From NCBI RefSeq assembly GCF_901709675.1, contig NC_051089.1, positions 15,429,976 to 15,493,975 on the forward strand: 64,000 bases of DNA, given 5' to 3'. Source of the stretch: Syngnathus acus (Eukaryota > Chordata > Actinopteri > Syngnathiformes > Syngnathidae). Numbering within the stretch: the stretch's first letter is position 1; every line of letters begins with the position of its first letter. Made by a program: the position numbers and the translations under genes. Positions 58,960-64,000 of this stretch are shown here, in pieces. Under the pieces are notes generated by a model that made no database searches, was not told the DNA's origin, and saw only the letters and a list, made by a program, of their open reading frames with translations.

Positions 58960-59162
58960 TTAATGCCCGTTTCAGCCTATAGTCTGCATGTAGACGCTCC
59001 AATTTCCGCAGCTTCCGACGCCCTCAAATGACGACAAGCATTCGTGCCGATTGTATCCGGTTATAACCAACCTTTGACCTGTTGAACCCGGAAGCGCTGA
59101 CATTTTTCCAGTTTATGAGTCACTCGTGCTAAGTGAGCGAAGCCGGACGATCGCGATTCACG

Positions 59163-61121
59163 ATGGAAGATGCAAAAAGGTGAGCTCCGGGAAATTATGA
59201 TAGACTCGAGACAGCGGGGTGAAACTTTTAGGGAACAATTATCATATAATGGTTATTGACATATGTGATTGCAGTGATGATTCGCCCTAACGTATTTCCT
59301 CTATGTATTGTTTTATGCGAAACGTCTATACATAGACTTTCCGCGTCTATGGGTACACAGTCGGCGATGGATGTCCTCGATGCAATCGAAGATGAGGACG
59401 CAGTTGTGGATAAAATCTTTATTGCTCCACCCGTGGTCAGTGTGGAGTCTGACGAAGACACGGGCGAGGAAGACTGCGGAGGAACGTTCAATAATCTCTC
59501 GGGACGGCAGTTTAGCGCTCCCGCCGTGGTGGTCCTCGCCGGCGGACGTGTGATCGGAGATGATGATGATGGCGACACTGAGGAAGAAGAGGAGCCCCAA
59601 CAGGCCTCCACCTCAAAGAAACGCTCGCAGAAAGATGCGTTGGACTACAATTGGACCAACAGTAAAACGCGCCTGACGAAATTCCCGGACGCCAGGCCTC
59701 TCGCCGTCCCCACAATTTTGGTTGGAAAGAGCGCAGTTCAGAAGCTGGACTTCTTCCTTTCTGATGTATATCCTCACCTTGTTCGAGAGACCATCAAGTA
59801 TGCGGCGGTGACTGACTCCAACTTCCAGCTCACCATCGGAGAATTGAAGCGCGTGGTGGGGATCTTGCTGCTCTCGGGTTACCACCAGCTCCCCAGTCGC
59901 CGACACTACTGGAACACAGATGAAGATCTCCATTGCGCCCTCGTCGCTGGGGCCATGTCACGCAACAGGTTCGAGGAGATCATCCGCTACATTCACTGCG
60001 CCGACAACGCGCACCTGAACCGCAGCGACCGGATGACAAAGCTGCGTCCCATGATGGACCTCCTCAACGCTCGGTTCGGGGAGGCGTATCCAATGGACTG
60101 CAATCTTGATCTGGACGAGGCAATGATTGAATACTTTGGAAGACACGGATGCAAGCAAGCAATCCGAAAAAAGCCGGTGCGGTTCGGCTTCAAGGCCTGG
60201 TGCCTGAACAGTGGGACCAACGGCTTCCTGCTCCACTTCGACATCTACCAGGGGGCGAGTGTAGATGCCTCTGAAGTGGAACGCAAGTTCGGCAAGGGCG
60301 GTGGCACGCTCCTTCGACTTCTGGACAACCTCCCCGATGCTGTGCGTGCACTTCCGCTACGCATCTACATAGACAACTACTTCACCGGCCTCCCGCTAGT
60401 TGCAGAGCTGCGCAGGCGGGGCTACGCTTGCACGGGGACGATCCGAGAAAACCGCATCCCGCGCTCTTGCCCGATCACAGATCAGAAGGCTATGAAGAGG
60501 AAGCCGCGTGGTGCCGTGTCTGTCGTGTACGACACGGCAAACAAGATTGCGCTCACTCGGTGGAAGGATAACGCCGTGGTCACCATCGCCTCCACCCTCG
60601 CCGCTGAGCATCCTCTGCAGAAGGTGTCACGCTGGTCAAGGAAGGAGAAGAAGAAGGTGGCAGTGGACTAGCCATTTGTTGTCCAGCTGTACAACCGCAG
60701 CATGGGCGGCACGGACCGCGCCGACCAGAGCATCGGGCTCTACCGCATCAACATGCGCCGGAAGAAGTGGTGGTGGCCGATATTCACCTGGATGCTGGAC
60801 GCGGCCGTCTTCAATGCATGGGTGCTGCACCGGCTGGATGAGCACGGCGGGATGTCTCTGCTGGAGTTCCGACGCGAGGTGGCCCGAACTCTGGTTGCAG
60901 CACCAGGCGCCACTCGAGCTCGGAGATCGGGCAGACCGCGCGTGTGCGCAGTTGCCGATGACTCCCGCTTCGACACCATGGAGCACTGGCCGGAAGTGGC
61001 GGAGCAAGTCCGAAAGTGCGCACTGCCGACTTGCAAGTCGCGTCCGTCCAGTGCGTGCTCCAAGTGCCGCGTGGCACTGTGCACTGTGAAGTGTTTCCGT
61101 GCTTACCACCAGCCGGAATAA
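59163..61121 (+). pseudogene. piggyBac-type transposase with one in-frame TAG
   Basis: piggyBac transposases cut and paste at TTAA with an RNase H-like DDD active site. The frame from 59256 (a likelier start is below) runs to TAG at 60669-60671 and continues in the same frame to TAA at 61119-61121. In order it shows: an acidic N-terminus (DDDDGDTEEEEE); the piggyBac core with FFLSDVYPHLV, LTIGELKRVVGILLLSGYHQ and SRNRFEEIIRYIH; first Asp in DLDEAMIEYFGRHG (60114); second in YIDNYFTG (60372); then the stop; third in MGGTDRADQ (60714); and a C-terminal Cys/His zinc domain (CALPTCK, CSKCRVALC, FRAYH) at about 61017-61112. A short first exon (ATG 59163, AAAAAG/GTGAGC, acceptor CATAG at 59335) would give about 600 codons, counting the TAG. 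As written, the first product lacks the third Asp and the zinc domain. It could be a recent pseudogene, a readthrough gene, or a sequencing error. Confidence 0.9.
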
Positions 61122-61266
61122 AATGTGTGAGAAGCACTGGTCGCGTGATCCGTTTTCTGACCGGAAGTGGCGGCGCAAGGCTGAACATCATCACTGCTGA
61201 GTTACAGTTTATATCTGCGTTTATGGTACCGCAAGTTTGAAAGTTTGTTGTTGAAAGTTTGTTGCA

Positions 61267-61272
61267 AATAAA
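61267..61272 (+). terminator. Candidate polyadenylation signal for the piggyBac gene
   Basis: AATAAA lies about 145 bases after the transposase TAA. Another AATAAA overlaps the stop codon itself (61116-61121) but is too early for a normal 3' UTR. Confidence 0.4.
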
Positions 61273-61885
61273 TACGGCTATGAAAGCCACTTGTGTTCAT
61301 AGAAACTTCGGCATTTTCTTACGGCTGGTCCCCATACCCTGGGGATGACGGCCGCCGTTGCACATGCATGCCCATTGAAAATTGTGGAAATGGTCCCTTT
61401 CATGTTGCAGACAGCTGTTACGTGTAAAACACAACTATCTCTGAACATTCAAATAAATCACATCACGTTACACTTGCAAATCATCAGAATGCTCCGATTT
61501 TTGTGCACGTATCAGCACAGTCTATATATAGATGCCGCATATTTCGTATACGCGACGTCATAACCAAAAAAGCGCGGCATATTCGTACTTAGGGACACCT
61601 AAGGACACAAAAAATATGCACCTTTTTAGAAATAAAAATTTAGGCAGAACCGGGATTTATTAAATTGTCAGATTCATCAAAATAATACATTTTATCCACT
61701 TTTCCAATGTGGAGTTAATATAAAAATGTCTTCTATTTGTGTCCGATATTGACGGATTCTCTCTGGTAGCATTTTAAAACATGAGTAACCTAAATAAGGA
61801 ATTATAAAATCTTCAGACATCAGTTATTAGGTACTTCATAACATTGTAAAACCTACATTAACTGATGAGACTAGATAGTATCTAC

Positions 61886-62272
61886 CGTATTTTCCGGACT
61901 AAAAGGCGCACCTTCAATGAATGGCCCATTTTAAAACTTTGACCTTATATAAGGCGCACCAGACTATAAGGCGCACCATTAATGCATCATGTCAGATTTT
62001 TAATCCAAATCAAATCATTCTCCATTTTATCTTTTTTATTTCACCTTCAGACGCGACAAATTACTTTATAATCACAAAATAATGATCCATAGTCTTTTTG
62101 ATCCGTGATTCATAGTCTTCAGCGGGCCACTTATGATTGATTTCATAACACAATGCTTCGGGCCAGTTTAAATTTAGGAATTTGGTCCATATATGTATAT
62201 GGCGCACCGCGCACTGTCGGCTTTTGAGAAAATTTTAGGGTTTTAGGTGCGCCTTATAGTACGGGAAATACG
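61886..62272 (+). repeat. CGTATTTTCC-type MITE, long subfamily, complete
   Basis: It runs from CGTATTTTCCGGACTAAAAG to CCTTATAGTACGGGAAATACG, with inverted ends and the long-subfamily interior. It is the reverse-orientation partner of 51015-51433. Confidence 0.88.
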
Positions 62273-62675
62273 CTAATCAAATTGATTATCAGATACCTTG
62301 TTAACATATCGTAAAGACCAAAATAACTGGTATTTGATAGGAACAGCAACAGGTGGTTAAATTAGACTTTCAGCTTTTCTGCAATGACTCAGAAAGTGTG
62401 GTGTACTAGTACCATGAATCACTAAATGAGATGTTCAAACTTTATAACAGCAACTTCAACTTTGAATCCAGTACGGAACATTTGTTCAGCACAGTTCAGT
62501 TGTACAATATTTAACTTTTATATACATTTTTATCAAATCTTTTTAGAACTGTTTGTTTGAACTGACCTTTATTTTTAAATGTGATTGTTGATGATTGAAA
62601 ATACGATACATCCTATACAGCGAAACCTTCACATTAAATTGTAAAAACAAAGACACAAAAATAAAAAAAACATAA
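62273..62675 (-). other. mettl15 3' UTR and flanking sequence
   Basis: AT-rich sequence following the mettl15 stop codon on the minus strand. It holds the candidate polyadenylation signal below. Nothing else is recognised. Confidence 0.6.
62568..62573 (-). terminator. Candidate polyadenylation signal of mettl15
   Basis: AATAAA on the minus strand, about 100 bases downstream of the mettl15 stop codon. This is an ordinary 3' UTR distance, though the AT-rich context makes chance occurrence possible. Confidence 0.5.
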
Positions 62676-63091
62676 CTAACACCTGAGTGCTACCCTAAGT
62701 TTTGCAGAGCGTGCACGGGCGTTTTCTTTGACGTCATCCTTGTTTGGTGTGATCACTTTTTTTAACAAAGGACGCCAATAAGCACTTGCTATATCCTTTT
62801 TAGTCCCAGCCAATTTGTCCTTTCCTGTACCTTTCTTCGCCAGGCCAAAGTGATCCTTTTCTAAATGAGACAAATCATCACCCTGAAGGAAGCGCTTGAC
62901 CAGTCGGTCTTCTAGAGAGTGAAACGTGATGATGCAGAGACGTCCTCCAGATCTCAGTGCTGTCTGGGCAGCGCGTAGACCAGCATGAAGTTGGTTCAAC
63001 TCATCATTCACAAAAATGCGCAGAGCCTGAAATGTCTTTGTGGCTACATGTGCAGGTCGGTGGAGTTTGTCCTTCCGAGCATAGATAGCAG
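62676..63091 (-). CDS. mettl15: mettl15, mitochondrial 12S rRNA N4-cytidine methyltransferase, last coding exon
   Basis: METTL15 is the vertebrate mitochondrial relative of bacterial RsmH. It methylates a cytidine of 12S rRNA at N4 using S-adenosylmethionine and supports mitoribosome assembly. This 416-nt exon (137 residues plus stop) encodes the C-terminal part of the methyltransferase fold: [50 protein letters not shown] (the RsmH-family FHSLEDR signature), and a basic end [15 protein letters not shown]. The acceptor is TTTTCCTGCAG before CTGCTATC, which splits the codon before AIYARK. The frame stays open past the acceptor but then loses similarity. Upstream exons with the SAM-binding motif lie off the right edge. 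It lies in the same orientation as lgr4. Confidence 0.95.
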
Positions 63092-63360
63092 CTGCAGGAA
63101 AAGATTCTAGAGGCAGACACAAAGAATATTATAATGTCTACAATATTATGGTATTTGTGGTAATTGTCATATAATTACTATGGAATACAAAAACAATAAA
63201 GACATTCCTATTGTTGTTGAAGTAAAGGGTGGGAGCACTGGCAGCTAAGCCTCGGTCTTTCCCAAGGTTTGGTACTTTGTACGGGTGATGGGCGTGAGGG
63301 GGGTGGAGTCAACAGAGCCGAGGGGCGGGTGGGAAAGTGACTTTTCAGGAGGTCAGAAAG
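63092..63360 (-). other. mettl15: mettl15 last intron, 3' part
   Basis: Intron sequence upstream of the last coding exon, ending in a pyrimidine-rich acceptor. Nothing else is recognised before the LINE fragment begins. Confidence 0.7.
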
Positions 63361-64000
63361 TTAAGGATAGGTTATGGAGGGATTTGTAGGTGAGAGGGAG
63401 GAGTTTGTATTGAATACGGTGTCGAATAGGAAGCCAGTGAAGCTGTTGGCGGATGGGGATGATGTGTTCTCAGGATTTGTGGGTGAGGAGGTGGGTAGCA
63501 GAGATCTGGACATATTAACATTTTGGGAGATTAGTGGAGGAAAGTCCAAAGAGGAGACTATTGCAGTAGTCGAGTCTGGAGGTGGTGAAGGCTGTGGTCT
63601 GCGAGAGGGAGGGATGGTGATGTGCAATGTTGCGGAGGAAGAAAAGGAATGTTTCAGTGATATGGTTGATATGGGGTTGGGATGACAGAGTGGATGGAGT
63701 CCACCAAGGTTGACATGGGAGGTGATACTGTGACCATAGATGAGGAGAGTAAAATGTAGAAGGAAGGCGAAATCTGGAACAGACTAGTTGTGTTTTATCG
63801 CGGTTCAATTTTATACCAATTTTTGCCATCCGGCTTTTGATGTCAGAGATGGAGTTAGTTTCTGGTGGAGATGTTGACAGGGCCGATGCCATCGGTGGAA
63901 ATGTACAGTTGTGTATCGTTGGCGTAGAAAGAGTTCATGGTGGCAAATGATTTGACTGAAAGGGAGCGTATAGATCGTGAACGAGAGGGGGGTGAGCACC
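63361..64000 (-). mobile_element. L2-like LINE fragment inside the mettl15 intron
   Basis: The minus strand reads LTPLSFTIYTLPFSQI, then (in other frames) [45 protein letters not shown] and [16 protein letters not shown]. These are consecutive blocks after the YADD motif of fish L2/CR1-like reverse transcriptases. Frames are broken. The element continues off the right edge and lies in the same orientation as mettl15. Confidence 0.85.

Larger units (their letters stand above)
58960..61663 (+). mobile_element. piggyBac transposon, possible full extent
   Basis: The transposase gene lies between two TTAA sites (58960-58963 and 61660-61663). The sequence just inside the left TTAA includes CCCGTTTCAGCCTA. 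Just inside the right one, on the opposite strand, is CCCGGTTCTGCCTA, alike at 12 of 14 positions but offset by three bases from the TTAA. The 2.7-kb span is normal for piggyBac. The ends are tentative. The interior is clearly more GC-rich than its flanks. Confidence 0.45.

Noticed and set aside
59228-60671. Antisense frames of 90-127 codons over the piggyBac gene
   Set aside because: They mirror the GC-rich coding strand and are serine/proline-rich shadows without domains.
15041-62675. BDNF, LIN7C or KIF18A coding exons
   Set aside because: I looked for the long BDNF coding exon and for kinesin or L27/PDZ motifs among the open frames and found none.
1-64000. CRISPR arrays, bacterial operons, prophage or plasmid features
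   Set aside because: The sequence is spliced vertebrate DNA. Tandem repeats here are microsatellites with no spacer structure.

Overview
This is vertebrate nuclear DNA, most probably from a percomorph teleost. It has spliced genes with GT-AG introns, an AT-rich background, many tetranucleotide microsatellites, and fish-type interspersed repeats: tRNA-derived SINEs with ATGG tails, RTE-like and L2-like LINEs, hAT, Tc1 and piggyBac elements, and MITEs with CGTATTTTCC ends. I cannot name the species.

Two host genes are supported, both on the minus strand. The left 15 kb holds the first five coding exons of lgr4, the R-spondin receptor LGR4. They are 14856-15040 (start codon, signal peptide, LRRNT), 6581-6652, 2829-2900, 1576-1647 and 543-758. 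The gene continues off the left edge. Every junction is phase 2 and splits a leucine codon. Exons 2-4 are 72 nt, one leucine-rich repeat each, and exon 5 is 216 nt, three repeats. At the right end, 62676-63091 is the last coding exon of mettl15, the mitochondrial 12S rRNA m4C methyltransferase related to bacterial RsmH. An L2-like LINE fragment lies in its last visible intron.

The roughly 47 kb between lgr4 exon 1 and mettl15 shows no other host gene. In human, LIN7C, BDNF and KIF18A lie between LGR4 and METTL15, so this linkage looks compacted or rearranged. The spacer is filled with transposable elements, some datable by nesting or target-site duplications: a SINE inside a hAT element (28125-28797), a SINE with a 32-unit CCAT tail and a perfect 12-bp duplication (40345-40823), hAT elements with 8-bp duplications (8627-9221, 11346-11685), a TTAA-flanked MITE (37538-38124), and a mariner-type MITE carrying a piggyBac transposase fragment (35798-37033).

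The most notable mobile locus is 58960-61663. It is GC-rich and contains a nearly complete piggyBac transposase reading frame (59163-61121), interrupted by one in-frame TAG just before the third catalytic aspartate.

I found no CRISPR array, no rRNA, no free-standing tRNA gene, and no convincing undescribed system. The most unusual points are the MITE carrying the piggyBac fragment, the single-stop piggyBac gene, and the lgr4-mettl15 linkage.
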